A stretch of 64,000 bases of DNA from Nymphaea colorata (taxonomy: Eukaryota > Streptophyta > Magnoliopsida > Nymphaeales > Nymphaeaceae), in NCBI RefSeq assembly GCF_008831285.2, contig NC_045147.1, positions 16,780,854 through 16,844,853 of the forward strand, in the 5' to 3' direction. A model generated the notes under the pieces. That model did no database searches, was not told the DNA's origin, and saw only the letters and a program-made list of their open reading frames with translations. A program made the translations under genes and the position numbers. Positions 26,240-39,273 of this stretch are shown piece after piece; the first letter of the stretch is position 1; the number at the start of each line of letters is the position of its first letter.

Positions 26240-28112
26240 AATCTGCATCGAATATTTGAGGTACATTAGTAAAAATGCTCTAATATATAAAGTCTATCGA
26301 ATCTAAGATTCAATGACTCTACAAGGTTACATGAACAGTTGCCTCTCTTTTTTTCTTTCTTTTTAAGGGATTTCTTGTCCCCAAATTTTGTTATATATTT
26401 CAATTTTATCAGCTTTCTTTCTCTCTCTTTCTCCTCATTTTTTATATCCAGATTTGCTTGAAATAACACAAAGCATGAAGTTCAAGTGGATGTACATTCA
26501 AGAGTAGGTGTTGTTGGACGCTTTGCCACAGAGAGTCTGGATGTACATGCATATAGGATCCTTTGATTAAGAAATACCAAACATGCCTGCGCAATGGCTT
26601 CCAGTAATTCAAGCTCTTTATTTAATTCCAAATAAAAATTGTGAAAATGCAACGATTAAAATGAATTATATAAACTAGTTGAAGGCACGAATTTTCAGAA
26701 AAAAACATAAGAAAAATCTGACTCAGAAATTTGATTTAGATCATCATATATTTGGATAATACAAGTTTCAATGTTTTGCATTCGCCTACATGACATATGG
26801 TATAAATATTAACTGTTCACCGTTTACTTTTTCTTCGTAAAAGATGAAATGATTCTTACAGTTAACACTTTACAGTTACACTTGGGAGAAAAGAAGATGA
26901 ATAACAGGTTTGGATATATATATATACCCCAAACCTATATATATTTTGGACGCATATGTACCTTTGGCTAGTAGGGATTCCAACTGATCACATTAGAATA
27001 GGATCTACAATTAACCATATCCACATTTTCAGATATTCAGGTATTTAGTTCACATGTGAATGAAGAAAAATCAAAATCGAATTTTACAATTCGAATATGA
27101 GCCGAAACTGATTTTCAAATTCACGTATGAATCTGAATTTTAAACGAGTTGGTTTCATTCAGTCATAATTGTTTGCGGAAAAGAATTTGTTGGAATGGAT
27201 CTTTGCCCACACTAAGATGGGGGCGATCTTTTCAATATATTTGGATTCAGATTCTCGTCAGACCTTGTAGTTTGATGCGCCCAGATTGAAATAAAAAAAT
27301 GCGTACCAAAATTGTGATTCGCTTTAATAATCCGATCTTGATTCCTTCTTTACAGAGGAGATTAACCAGATTTGGACTTGGAATTGCTCATCACGTAAAT
27401 CGGAATCCAAGATTGGATTGTAAATGCGGGCCTGTTTGTATGGTGTCATCATACTTTTCAGGAGTGAGACCTACGGCTGATCGATTCGTGCATCGATTTT
27501 CGGTCACTGATAAGAAGTCAAGGATCTAAAGTTCTCCAATCCAACAACTTAAATTCCCGAGTCAATCAAACATACCCCTTGGGTTTTGACGACCTTATAG
27601 ATAATTGTTCTGAGCAATTTAATTTGATCGTCACTTGATTATAATTTCCCGGGAACTTGGTTCTATACTGGTTCCAAAACAAGGAGTTTCGGTTCTCTTC
27701 ATTTTGAAGACTGATGCTTTTGTTCTTGAGAATTGGCAGGACGACCGGCCAAGGATCTGCATCATATGTGTGATCAAAAATTTTGCGGCTTGTTTTCGGA
27801 ACTTGATTACAGTCTTTGGCTTTTCAAAACGAGTTAATTTTTCTCCATGGAAACCCCAGAGTGGCAGACAAAGCCAATTTAAATGGTGAAAATTGTTATA
27901 AATGCTGCGTATTTTCGTACATTAGTATTAGTTCATACATTTTTTTTCTTGTTTTTCTTTTAACAGTCCATGAGATGGTCCTCGTGAATGAGACATGCAA
28001 ATATAGATAAGCAAGAAATTGGCAAATTAATTGTGTTTTCACGTGCCATGGTTGTCGGAGGTCAGAGATATCGTCTAGGACTATTGGAGAAACTCAACCT
28101 CTCTCTCTCTCT

Positions 28113-28149
<37 letters not shown>

Positions 28150-29140
28150 TTATGAATCTGCTTAAACTTAGGCGTATGTACACATGCATATGTGTGTGGT
28201 GCCTGTTTTCTCGTGCATTGACTGCTGACCAGTCGGTCAAGAAAATGCATGCAGTGCCTAATGACTTGACCAACTGGACTTGGACGATCAGACTTTAATA
28301 ATGGGTCAGTAGAGTTGTTAGCGCGACTTGATTAGGTATGAACACTCTCGGGGTCTCCTCCATTAAGGAAGTGAATGAATAGATCAGATTTGTTCCAATT
28401 AATATCTGACTCGAACCTGACCTGTTTACATCCTTAAGAACACAACTCAGTCAACCGTAAAAACAAAAAAGCTCCAATTGAGTCAACGGTCGTATGAGGT
28501 AAGGCCTACAGACTCAGTCCGAATTTTAATTAATTAAGTTGTTGACCGTCATGAGATTGAACCAACGACCCAGCTCAGCTGATCAAATAAGATTAGAATC
28601 TAGTCTTACAACTTTGGTGTTCACGAGAATTTCTAGTCAAATCTACTGTTGCAAATAAAAATAGTTTAATTGAGATCACATGATCGATTAAACGTTTTGG
28701 AAATACTGATCTGTATTCAGGGGATGAAAGATATTGCAAAAAAAGTTGAAGGCGAGAGAAATAACTGATGCTCAGCTGATTTACTGCAAATTAGATGAAT
28801 ATGGAACTCAACTCTGGCTGATCATGGAGCATTGATTCCATGGCGCGTAGAGAAAAGGAAAAAGAAACAAAAGTTCATAAATGAGAACTGCATGAATAAA
28901 TGGACGACTTGATTGTGCAACTTCCTTCTTACTGGTTGGTTGGTCCCAAATTAGTTGAAGTCAAGCAAGTCTCGAGAAGACTCCGGCGACTCCATGCGTA
29001 GACTGCAAATCTTTCTCCTTCACAACTCTTGCACCACTCACGCCATTTTCATCCTCGTCTCATCTGCCTTCGCCTATCCTTTAGAAGCGAGATCTATAGG
29101 AGCGATGAGCGGTGTGTACGGCAATGTAGTCAACGCAAGT
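26240..29140. other. Gene-free spacer
   Basis: AT-rich DNA with a CT/AT microsatellite at 28101-28146 and only short chance open frames. No gene or RNA was recognised. Confidence 0.55.
28101..28146. repeat. Compound (CT)n(TA)n microsatellite
   Basis: A CT run followed by a TA run, seen directly. Confidence 0.92.
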
Positions 29141-29155
29141 TGATGAATATATATA

Positions 29156-29392
29156 GAAAAATTGAATGGTGACTCTAATTTTCTAGAGTCATTCTGTCAT
29201 CTAATATGTATCGTTCGATCCAACATGATGGATGGTTAAAGAGAAAAATAAAAAGAAAAAGATGATGAATATTTTTGTCATCTAATATTAGTTTACATTT
29301 TTTTCTTCTTGTTTGTCTTTTCAACCATCCATCTACTTTAAATAGAACAACTTTGAGAGCTGGGTTATTCTAAATAGAAAGAGCTATCGTTC
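29156..29392. mobile_element. (TA)n-flanked MITE, copy 3 (inverted relative to copies 1 and 2)
   Basis: About 237 bp bounded by TA runs on both sides. Its left end (AATTGAATGGTGACTCTAAT, then GTCATCTAAT) matches the reverse complement of the right ends of copies 1 and 2. Inside it carries TGGATGGTTAAAGAG in one arm and CAACCATCCATCTACTTTAA in the other, a long fold-back structure. The outer part of its right arm has diverged. It has no coding capacity. Confidence 0.65.
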
Positions 29393-29419
29393 ATATATAT
29401 ATATATATATATATATCTC

Positions 29420-31150
29420 CATTGACTTCATTCATTTGGTGTTATCTTTCCAAAGACAAACTATGTATATGTGATCTCCAAGCTCAGAAACTTAGGAATA
29501 AAGGGTAGTTCATATTTTTTTTTTAATTTATGGATAATATTATAGAAAAATTGTGAAACGGATGTTATACCGGTGGTGGCCACGTATAATGTTGTAGTGA
29601 TATACTTTTAGTCAAGAAATTACATTGGAAGGTAAGTTTTGCCGAACATGGTTTGAAAATGAGATTTCCGCTTGAAGCAGAATTACATTTTCTAAGTGAA
29701 TCTTCTTAGACCGAACAGTAATTTTATTTATTTTTGATAGTTTAGAAGTGATCGGCCGAATCATCATATGATATTGTTGTTTTTCTCCTGAATTTCTATC
29801 TATCGTTCCTTCCAAGTTATGAGAGGATCGAATTGTACTGGACTGCTTGACTCGGTTAGTGGTCAACTTCCTCCCTCTCATTGTGGAAAAACCGTTGCCG
29901 ATGTCTGAGCTAGAAATTATTAATTGATGAGCAATTATAATATTTTTGAACTGGGTTCAATGGACTTCATATGACTGGACCCAGCTCACAAATGCTCACA
30001 CCAAACTCCTTCACTACCTGTTTACCATATCACGGTCAATATTTTTGGGTAAGGGATCGTTTCGTAGCCGAATAATTTGCGATAAATGGGATATTCCCGA
30101 AGCATTTTATGCATCTACTCCAAATTTTGGGAAAGATTCATGAGGCACTCGTAAAGTATCCATGTTACCAAACGATAATCCATAAGAAGAAGTCGTTTGA
30201 TTGTGAGTGTTCAATAATATATCCTAAATATTGAGTCAGATTTATGAAACACTTGAACTACTATTTATAAATAATTTGCCTCAATTTTAAGGCAGAAAGT
30301 GTTTCATTTGCTAAATGGCTCTTAAGTGCCTGCTTGGTAAATGAAACATTACGTAACTGTTACATAAATATGGTTCAAAGATTGAGATAGATTTTTATAA
30401 TATCTTACGAAATAATTTATGAATTTTTCCTAGCTTTTGAGGAAGTTTATGGAACAGTTAAAAACTGTTCATTTAAGAAGAGAGGGGTCCTTATGACACT
30501 AACAATTAAACCATGTTTTTAAAGGAACAAAGTGAATTTCCATGAGGTATTAATATAAGGGCTTCTTCATGAAAAATACCTAGCTCTGCCCCTGCCTACA
30601 TTGGCAATGTTCTATCGGGACGAACTAGTTGACTGTTCCAGTCAAGTAGTCCAACTATTCCCTTAAATTATTCACAAAGATGACTATAAAATTGATAGTG
30701 GGATCCACTGATTCCTGAAATGTGAGTAGCAATTTAGTAGCACAGTAGACGATGGAATAGAGCATGAAGAAAACTACAAAAATTGATCATAAAATATTCC
30801 AAATATATGGTTCTGAATAAACAATCTGCGGGCATTTTGTATGGTCGGATTGTACAAAAGACGGGATGACTGAATTGGCGGGCTGGTACCATCCATTCCT
30901 TAATAACGAAGAAAGGACTCATGCAGTGTGAAGCAATTACTTATACTAAAATAATTGAAAAGAACGGTCTTTTCTATGTAATGTCTAAAGTTTATAGTAT
31001 GATGATGCGTCTCTATGGCTGTTTCTCGTTTGACAAGTTCGAGCTTTTTTTATGTTGAATATGACAATTTATTTACTAAGGACTTTAGTTTAATGTGGTG
31101 CTTAAGAGAGTTGATTTCTAGATCTTGTCCATATTTTGGACAACATGGTA
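29420..31150. other. Gene-free spacer
   Basis: AT-rich DNA with no open frame above about 90 codons and no recognised feature. Confidence 0.5.
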
Positions 31151-31157
31151 TATAGGT

Positions 31158-31313
31158 GTAGCGACCTAACTCACTCTCACATCAGGTATAGTCTTTAATT
31201 CGACGGTTCCCAACTCACTTCTTAGCAATTTCAGTTTCAACTAAAAAAAAAAGAACTTGAGATTCGTTAGATCAAAGGCCCGAGCTCGGTGTGATAGTGG
31301 GTCAGGTCGTTAC
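31158..31313. mobile_element. Short TIR element (156 bp) of a dispersed family
   Basis: Left end GTAGCGACCTAACTCACTCT and right end reverse complement GTAACGACCTGACCCACTAT form a 24-bp terminal inverted repeat with 4 mismatches. The interior segment TTCGACGGTTCCCAACTCAC … AATTTCAGTTTCAACT recurs in diverged form at 53487-53533, and an inverted relative lies at about 31440-31555. I could not define a clear target-site duplication. Confidence 0.5.
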
Positions 31314-31642
31314 ATAACCATATTCAACATTCATACTTGGAGTTCCACATGTACGTACACATGTGATTTAAGGGATGGATTGTAACTGCCCAACAGTTGA
31401 GCATCGTATTTAAGATTGTGAGGAATCTTTAGGGTCTTATAAAGTTGGTTGTATTGGTTGCTAACTTTTTTTTGAGCTGAAATTGAAACTATTAAGAGAC
31501 CGATTAGATCCCATTAGACCAAGGTGGCCAAGAAAAGTTGATCGTATCATTACAATAGGTTCAAAGAAGATACCAGTGAATTAAGTGGAAAAATGATGAA
31601 ACTGTAGTAGATTAATTGGCAACCTTGTATTTTACTACTGTC

Positions 31643-31645
<3 letters not shown>

Positions 31646-31696
<51 letters not shown>
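31646..31696. repeat. (AT)n microsatellite
   Basis: About 25 AT units, seen directly. Confidence 0.95.
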
Positions 31697-31699
<3 letters not shown>

Positions 31700-33240
31700 A
31701 AGTCGCGACAGTGCGGTTTTGAAATATGTAATCCCAGCTAGTTGATTTGAATGTGGAATTAATGTAAATTGGTTCGATCAACATAACTAAGCCCCACCAA
31801 GAGGCATTTAACATCCAGATCTAGCATTTGACTCGGTTGACTTGGAGTGATAAGGGTGCAGTTCGTGCTACGAGCACCGCTGGCTAAAGGAGTGGATCGG
31901 GTTCTGCTCTCGATCTTATGCTTCTGTATTGTCCATGTCAACTCCGCCGCACTCGGACAAATCCGTCACCCTGTTGTCCAAAGATTCACATTTTTTTTTA
32001 ATTACCCTTTTTTCTTTGTCATTTTGGAAAAATGCTTTGATTCGAGGACTCGATGTCACCGACTTTGATATTTGTGCCATCTTTTGACATGAATTTTGCT
32101 TGGTTGGCGTGACCATGGATTCAGATGTGAACGTCTTCCACCAATGCATGCCTTTGCGTCCGGACCGGAATACAAACAGGGACTCCCCAGGATGCCCTCA
32201 CAGAAGGGCGGTGGTATCAAAGGAACGATGAGGGCAAAACTTGAAAACAAAATGAAAAGTTGATTGAATAAAATGGGAAAACTCATCTTTATGTTAACAA
32301 AGGTGATAACCAAACCCATGTTAAATGCGTTCATAGCAATGTCAATGGATAAATTTAGGTTCGAATTTCTACATTATATTTACAACCCAAATTTTCAATT
32401 TGCAATCCGAATCCAATCCCATTTCAACTTTTATTTTCACATCAGTCTTGAGTATGACTTTCGAATATATCTTCGAATTTGAACTAAATATAAATCCAAA
32501 TCCAACCAGATCTTCATAAACATGAATCCAACCAGGTGTCATTTCTGAATCTCATTCAATTCCATATTCATATGTTCATTGCTTTCTCAACTTTTTTAAA
32601 GCATTTCAATCAAATACGTAATTCAAATCCGATCTATTGTCATTTCTATGGGGGCTTTGGACCTGGTCTTTTGAGTGAGTCAAGAACATACTTGGCTGAC
32701 TCGTTGAGTTGGCTTGAGAATCGTTTGAGTAAGCTCGATTCACGAGAAAAACCTGGCCATGAGTCAAGGTTGGCTCGGCTTGATTTGCTCACGACTAGGT
32801 TCTGACTCATCCGATTTAGGTTATTTAAAAACTCGATCGAATTGAATTGATGTGTGAACTAACTAACCCACTTACCGGATCATCTTTCAATCCGAGTCCC
32901 CGAGTTGTAGGTTTAGTGCCATAAGTCGCCCAACACTAACCGCTAGTTTTTGAAATAAACCGTCACATTTTGAATTTTCAACGGTCAACGTTCAAACGCG
33001 CCAGTTCCATAATCAATCTTTTTCTGGCCTCTCTTGCAGCGATTTACTAAATTACCCTCCCCTGATGACCGTCAATTTCAACAGAAGTGGGCCATGAACG
33101 GTAGATTTGACAAAGTTTGGGGGTACCACGGTGATGTTTTGAACGGCTGGAGGGTGGTCCCCACCCGAGCCTCTCGTTCCCGCGTCCCGTGACTGACTCA
33201 ACGGGCGTATTAAAGGGGGCAAACAGAGAACCAACCAACC
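31700..33240. other. Gene-free spacer upstream of the U-box gene
   Basis: AT-rich DNA becoming GC-richer after about 33030 as the promoter region of the U-box gene is approached. The open frames here are short and unrecognised. Confidence 0.5.
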
Positions 33241-33248
33241 CACACAAA

Positions 33249-33255
33249 TATAAAT
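33249..33255 (+). promoter_or_regulatory. Candidate TATA box for the U-box gene
   Basis: TATAAAT, 108 bases before the chosen start codon at 33363. That position argues for the downstream start rather than one at 33189, which would lie upstream of the box. Confidence 0.4.
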
Positions 33256-33362
33256 TCCCAACCTCAGACGCAAGTAGGGAGACTGGACTGGACTCCGAGT
33301 TCCGGTCGCTCGTCCTTATTTATGTTCCTCTGGCCAACAACGCCTACATACTAACCAGCTCG

Positions 33363-34709
33363 ATGCCGCTGTGGAGAATCCGAATGGGGTCCGGAAGGAG
33401 CAAGTCCGGCGAGAGGCTGTCTGGCAAGACTGGGCCGCCGGCGGTCGACCTCTCCGAGGTCGTCATACCCCCTGCATTCCGGTGCCCCATCTCGCTTGAC
33501 CTCATGAAGGACCCCGTCATCCTTTCCACCGGCATCACCTACGACCGGCAAAGCATCGAGAGGTGGCTCGACGACGGCAACCACATCTGCCCCGTCACCA
33601 AGCAGCCCCTCCAAAGCTCCGAACTCGTCCCCAACTACTCGCTCCTTCGGGTGATACAGAGATGGTGCGTCGACCACCCATCCGCGGGAATCGAAAGGAT
33701 CCCCACGCCTCGGGTACCTGCTTCTCGGTCTCAGGTCGCCGAGATGCTCTCTCAGGTGGAGATTGCGAGCCGGCGCGGCAGTCCGCCCAGCTTCGCGACC
33801 GCCGTGGATCGGATTCGGCTTCTGGCGAGAGAGAACGAGCGGAACCGGCGGTGTGCTGTGGGAGCCGGCTCGGGTGCGGCTCTCACCGCAGCTCTCGCGG
33901 CCTTCTGTGAGAGGTTCGCGGAGGCGGAGGGGGATGTGGAGCCGAATGCGGCCGTTGAGGCGGCGCTGGCTGCTGCGGCAGCGGTGATGCCGCTGGACGC
34001 TGAAGCATGTTCCCGGGTGTGGACTCGGTCGTGCATGAGGCGCCTGGGTAGGGTGCTTCAAGGGGGCAGCCTGGAGGGGAGGAAGAACGCGACGTCGTTT
34101 CTGAGGGCCGTTCTGGAAGACGAGGTGGAGGTTGCAAATAACAGGAAGATTTTGGAGTCGACTCCGGCGCTGGTGGAGGGGCTCGCAAGGGCAGTTCGGG
34201 AGCCGATCTGCCCGTCGGCGACGAAGGCCTCGTTGACGTCCATCTTCCGGATGGCGTCCGCCAGCGACCAGATTGCGTCCCGGGTCGTGGACTCCGGCTT
34301 GGTGCCCGTGCTGCTGGAGACGCTGGCCGAGTGCGAGCGCGGGGTGTGCGAGAAGGTGCTGGCGGTGCTCGACCTGGCGTGCGCGTGCCGAGAGGGGAGG
34401 AAGCGGGCGTGCGAGAACGCGTTGGCGGTGCCTGTGCTGGTGAAGAAGGTGCTGAGGGTGTCGGAGGCGTCGACGGAGCTGGCGGTGTCGGTGCTGTGGA
34501 GGCTATGCAAAGGGGCGAGGGACGACGCCGTGGTGACGGAGGCCCTTTCGATGGGGGTGTTCCAGAAGCTGCTGTTGCTGCTGCAGCTGGGCTGTGGGGA
34601 AAGGACCAAGGAGAAAGCTACGGACCTGCTGAAGATGATGAACGCCTACAGAGACAGGGGCGACTGCGTTGACTCCGGCGACTTCAAGGAGGTCAAGCGG
34701 CCGGTCTGA
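33363..34709 (+). CDS. U-box/ARM E3 ubiquitin ligase, PUB20/PUB21-like
   Basis: Plant U-box E3 ligase that would transfer ubiquitin to substrates. Relatives of this class act in stress and immune responses; the substrate is not predictable. Single exon of 448 residues. The frame is open back to 33189, but I start at MPLWRIRMGSGRSK because PUB20/21-type proteins begin shortly before the U-box and run about 430-440 residues. The U-box spans about residues 36-105 (PPAFRCPISLDLMKDPVI, TYDRQSIERWL, CPVTKQPL). The rest is a Leu/Ala-rich helical region, about 130-435, that fits ARM-like repeats. Coding GC is very high, unlike the flanking spacers, and the gene has no intron. Minus-strand open frames over the same region are shadows of that composition. 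A meaning for the N-terminal extension from 33189 is unlikely. Confidence 0.92.
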   Translation: MPLWRIRMGSGRSKSGERLSGKTGPPAVDLSEVVIPPAFRCPISLDLMKDPVILSTGITYDRQSIERWLDDGNHICPVTKQPLQSSELVPNYSLLRVIQRWCVDHPSAGIERIPTPRVPASRSQVAEMLSQVEIASRRGSPPSFATAVDRIRLLARENERNRRCAVGAGSGAALTAALAAFCERFAEAEGDVEPNAAVEAALAAAAAVMPLDAEACSRVWTRSCMRRLGRVLQGGSLEGRKNATSFLRAVLEDEVEVANNRKILESTPALVEGLARAVREPICPSATKASLTSIFRMASASDQIASRVVDSGLVPVLLETLAECERGVCEKVLAVLDLACACREGRKRACENALAVPVLVKKVLRVSEASTELAVSVLWRLCKGARDDAVVTEALSMGVFQKLLLLLQLGCGERTKEKATDLLKMMNAYRDRGDCVDSGDFKEVKRPV

Positions 34710-37700
34710 ACCTGACTTGCCCTCCGGCTTCCCGGATAATCTCCGAGTAGTCTCATTCTAGCGTGGTTGTTTCCTTGTATGGAGCAGGAAGAGTGCCTAC
34801 TCCGATCGAGTGACCGGGTGGCAGGTGTTGCCTCTGTTTTATCATGGTTGCAGCCAGGTATTTGTTGATACTTCATCGTTCATTTTGTTCATGGTTTGTA
34901 AGAGTGTGTAGAAGAGATCAGGCTTATACGTATTCGACAATTTGTTGAGAGAGGTAGTCGGATAAAGAAATGTACAGATAAAGCTGTCGATGATACTTGA
35001 ACAGTTGAAATGAAAAGATTGTAACATATCACCGTAGGGATTTGATAATTCCGTTTTGTGGAAGTGTTTTGGAACTCACAATTCACTTAAAATCCCTTTA
35101 CTGTTGTCAGATTTTGTTTGCTTGGTAGTGTTGTTGCATAATGATTTTGGATATACCATCAACTACCGCTCGAAATGAAGTTCTGGTCGGCTTCATGAGG
35201 TTTGCAACTTAGCGTGTAACAGAGGGAAGAAAAGGGAAAAATCAAAGAGAAGGAGAGAATTTTTTCAGGGAAATTAACATATAAATTATAACTTCATTGA
35301 GTTTCTTCATCTGGGGAATTCATCTGTTTGATCTTGTTTCTAATTGTTCTGGCGATGACTACTACTTGCAAGCTCATTACCAACAATGACAAGATTAATG
35401 GGGTGTTTGATCAGGCCAGAATTGTTAAAATTAAAATCTTCATTCTTTTTTATGAACTGAAAATTGCTTCATCAAACGAAATTTTTTTGACTCATTTTGA
35501 ATCAGAATTTTATAATTGTGATTCAATCCTAAAAAGTGCAAATATGATTTTTAGAATTTTAAAATTTTTTCTTTTGCGTTTAGGCCATACATAAATCAAA
35601 ATTTTATACTATCAAGACACTAAGAACTAGAACTGAAATTTCCATTCTAATTCTGACATTTTGTTTTTTTGTTTTAAATCAAAATTTAAAGCCGTCAAAC
35701 GCCCTCTAAAAGAATAAAAATGATAGAGAACAGTCATCCTGTGCTCAGTTCGCTTGCATGGCACCAAGCAAAGAAATTCTAAATTAATTCACAGAGACCC
35801 TTTCCTTTTTCTTTTCGTCTTTCATATTAAACTGCGTCGACCTCGTGAATTGAATAATGAGTTTTCCATGGTTACATATTTGTGAGGGAGTCGTGAATCG
35901 TGTGCTGGCTAACTAATAAAGAACACGGCATCGTGAGGAGTGACGGAAAGAAAAGGAGAAGGAAAAGAGAAGCGGCAAGGGCGGCGAATTCTTCAGGAGG
36001 AAATGTGTCCCAAGCAAGCACGTGGCGGCGATTGCTTTACCAGGAAATTTTGTCCGACGCAAGCATGTGACTGTTTTCTTAACAGGTCATTTTTTAGAAA
36101 TACTTTCCGTTCCGATAAGAAACTCTGAAAAGACCAAGCCACTCGGAGACGGACCTACCATTCAATCCATCCAATCAAAAGCCGGTGCCACTCACATTTA
36201 TCGACCTAAGTTTTAAGGGACATAGTGTAACTGGTCAAACTAAAACCTGTTATTGTATGTACCGCTACCATCGATGACGTCCATGCAGATCAAGATCCGG
36301 AAAGTAATGGAAATGAAGGGGGCGTTCGGGTTTCTCTAGAGATGAATCTCTCACTCGCCTGAATTGACCACCTGAACGTACAGGTTATGAAATGCGCAAG
36401 GAAAGATTGCACGCACGGCTATTAGTGGCAGACCCAAGATTTTTCATCCTTAAGGCACTTGTGACACAACTTTGGTGTGCACATTGCATATAAATTTAAT
36501 TTAGAGTTATAACAATATGAAGTTAACACATTATAATGAAATTTCTTAGGTAGTGGCCCACCCCAACCAACAACTAGCTCCACTACTGACGGTTATTGAT
36601 GCATGCGTTGGTAATTTGGGAAAAATTAGTCCCTTAAAACGGCAAAGAAGCTCCAGTAAAACTCTCATTGATTCAGTTTGAGAAATTTAGAGGTAACTAC
36701 ACATAGTTTGATTTGTTCACAAAAAACCCCCCTTAACGATTAAAAGATTAGTCGACATGTGACTCCGCCTCTGCAATGGAGAAAGCAGACTCCTACCACC
36801 TAGAGAGAACTTTCAAGAAAGCGGAATTAATATGAAGTACATTTGATTATTTGGCTAATCTTGAAGCCTGTCATTATAGCTTTTGTCCCGTTTAGGTATT
36901 TTCCAACTTTAGCTAGAAGAAACCCATTGATGACCGTTTTGCAGAACCCTTATCTTCCAATGTTTGTCAACTAATTGCTTAGCCCGGGACTTCAATGCTG
37001 ATTGTGAAGTCAATTAGTTGAACTTTGAAAACTAAGACAGAAAGGGTTACTTATTCTATACTGTTTTCTTCTCTCGTAGTTCCTTGTTTTTGTGTCTGAT
37101 TTGATCGCATCTGATTCCCTCCCCACATGGTTCTACCATGCATCCATGACTCGCGTAAAAGGCTAACGACACCCTTGAGATTTGAACTAGTGACTGGCCA
37201 CCTAATCGAATTTGGATTGGAACCAACTCCATTCAGAATGCTGTTACATAGGCCGGGCCGGATCGAGGACGTGTCCCGAACAACGCCAGCCGAAAATAAA
37301 CCATAATCAGGAGAAAGCGGGACCCAGTCCGGACCAAATCAAGCCCAAAATGTTCAATTTTGGACTACCTCGACCCTCGTCAGGCAATATAAAACCAGAC
37401 ACCGACATGCCTTTTCCTCACCCAATTCGCTCTCTTATTCAAATTTGCCGACTTGAGCCAACCCAGTCAACTTTCAACCTTTGAACGCCAACCATGCCCC
37501 ATCTTTTCACACTTACATGCATGAACATACGTACAAGAAAAAGGCTCAAATATATAACAGTATGAGTAAGGTTAGGTTATCCAGTGTGTGCTTAAACAGC
37601 CCATCTTATCACAGCAATCAAACATATATAACTTAAGGGTAACCTCCGGTTGCGAACCGGAGGCCGATATAAAATCCCAATTTCTTGGATGTCCTGTCCA

Positions 37701-38600
37701 AGCAAACAGTAGACTTGTTTAGAGGAGTATCTAAATCAAACATTCTGGTGTGGTAGGTATTCTATTCATTTACGGCACGACTTGGAAGTCTGGTCTCCGC
37801 ACCATGTTGGCTCAATGCTCTTCGATTCCGGCGACCGGCCAGCCGGCCTGGTCCTCAGTTCTTCCCCTTTTTCTCTATAATAAAATATCGGAGGTGATCG
37901 GTAAGAGCTGCAGTCTTCCAGTTTTTCTCTTCGGAGGTGAGAAGCTGGAAGCCGGTCTGAGTTAAGCGAGAAAAGTGGTTGGAATTTGATATAAAATCTT
38001 CAACTTGATCAATTTCCAGAGTTTCTTTTTCCAACTGTCCATCATACGCAGTTGGAGCCTAAAGGCGTCTTAAGTAGAAAGCAAGGTTTGGTGTTTGATA
38101 AAATATTAGGCCGTTGAAGTCCCAAAAGCAAACAGGATGACTCCATTGATCACCAAATAAACGAAAAAGATAACTAAAACCATCCATTATAAACATGTGC
38201 TTCTGCTCTAAAGTTCAGATTATGAATTTAAAAGGGGCGTTTGGTGTAACAGTGTGGTCATTCGAACACAACATTCCTGTTATCAAACGTCTCACCGATA
38301 TGCTGTGTTGGCCGTATGAATCGGTACATATTTTGAACATAACATTCTTTTGCAGACAACTATCAAACAAATTAATATTATATCACATTAGAACAAATAC
38401 ACTTTCTGTGAATAGTGCAATCGGATGGCAAGACAGCTCACACTCAAGTGTAGTCTAAGTTTAAATTTTTTTAGACACTGTTATTTTTCAATATATTACT
38501 TTTTTTAGACTGTAAACAGTGACAAACACTATACCCAAGTTGAATGATGTATCATAGGTCTACTCAATCCCGAAACAAGACAGAACCTTAGAGATGTAGG
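34710..38600. other. 3' UTR of the U-box gene and gene-free spacer
   Basis: AT-rich DNA. It includes a possible MITE at 35400-35706 and, at about 37171-37190, a reverse-oriented tRNA B-box-like motif. No gene was recognised. Confidence 0.5.
35400..35706. mobile_element. Possible hAT-type MITE
   Basis: Starts GGGGTGTTTGATCAGGCC and ends GCCGTCAAACGCCCTC, whose reverse complement GAGGGCGTTTGACGGC gives a short imperfect terminal inverted repeat. The interior is AT-rich and non-coding. The target-site duplication is unclear, so the ends are tentative. Confidence 0.4.
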
Positions 38601-38620
38601 TCCAGGTGTCAAGGCACTCA

Positions 38621-38743
38621 ATCTCATGTTTGTTAGTGGCATCTCATGTTTGTTTTATGTGCAATGAGTCTCAAGGCTCTCCATCTCATGTTTGTTTTAT
38701 GTGCAAAGAGTCTCAAGGCACTCCATCTCATGTTTGTTTTATG
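38621..38743. repeat. 42-bp tandem repeat
   Basis: Units starting ATCTCATGTTTGTTTTATG at 38641, 38683 and 38725, spaced 42 bases, with a partial unit at 38621. The middle of each unit reads GAGTCTCAAGGC. Confidence 0.9.
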
Positions 38744-39273
38744 AGCTGCCATAGTTTTCGAAGTATATTTAGTTTCCATCACTTGCCTACACCATATTCG
38801 CCTATGTTGACTCCCTTAATTAGGCGCACGTCCGGTACTTTTCCACGTTTAACTTTTTCCATGATAAAATCTTTTTAAGATTGTAACGCCTTCCAATATC
38901 TCGTGCAGGGGAGAATTTCAAATTGACATCTAAAAGTATGTCGGAATGATAAAAGTTGGCACGCAACTTTTGAGAAACATGGAAGTTTAATAAGGGAAGT
39001 TGGATCGCCAAACCATGTTCACTGGCGATAAACCATACATAAAATAAGCAAACGAAAAACGCATCAGCTTCTTCAAATCTTCAGGCTCTCAATTCCCTGT
39101 GTTACTACACATAAGTTGAAGCGCAGCAGGAACAACATTCCAATACAACACTCCAATACACCAAAAACAGACTTTGTACTCTGAGACAAATGGTTATGTA
39201 AGAGCTTCGGCGTCTATATAGGTAGTAAGATGAAATACTCCTCATCCTCACAAAAAAAAAAAGTAGATGTCTT

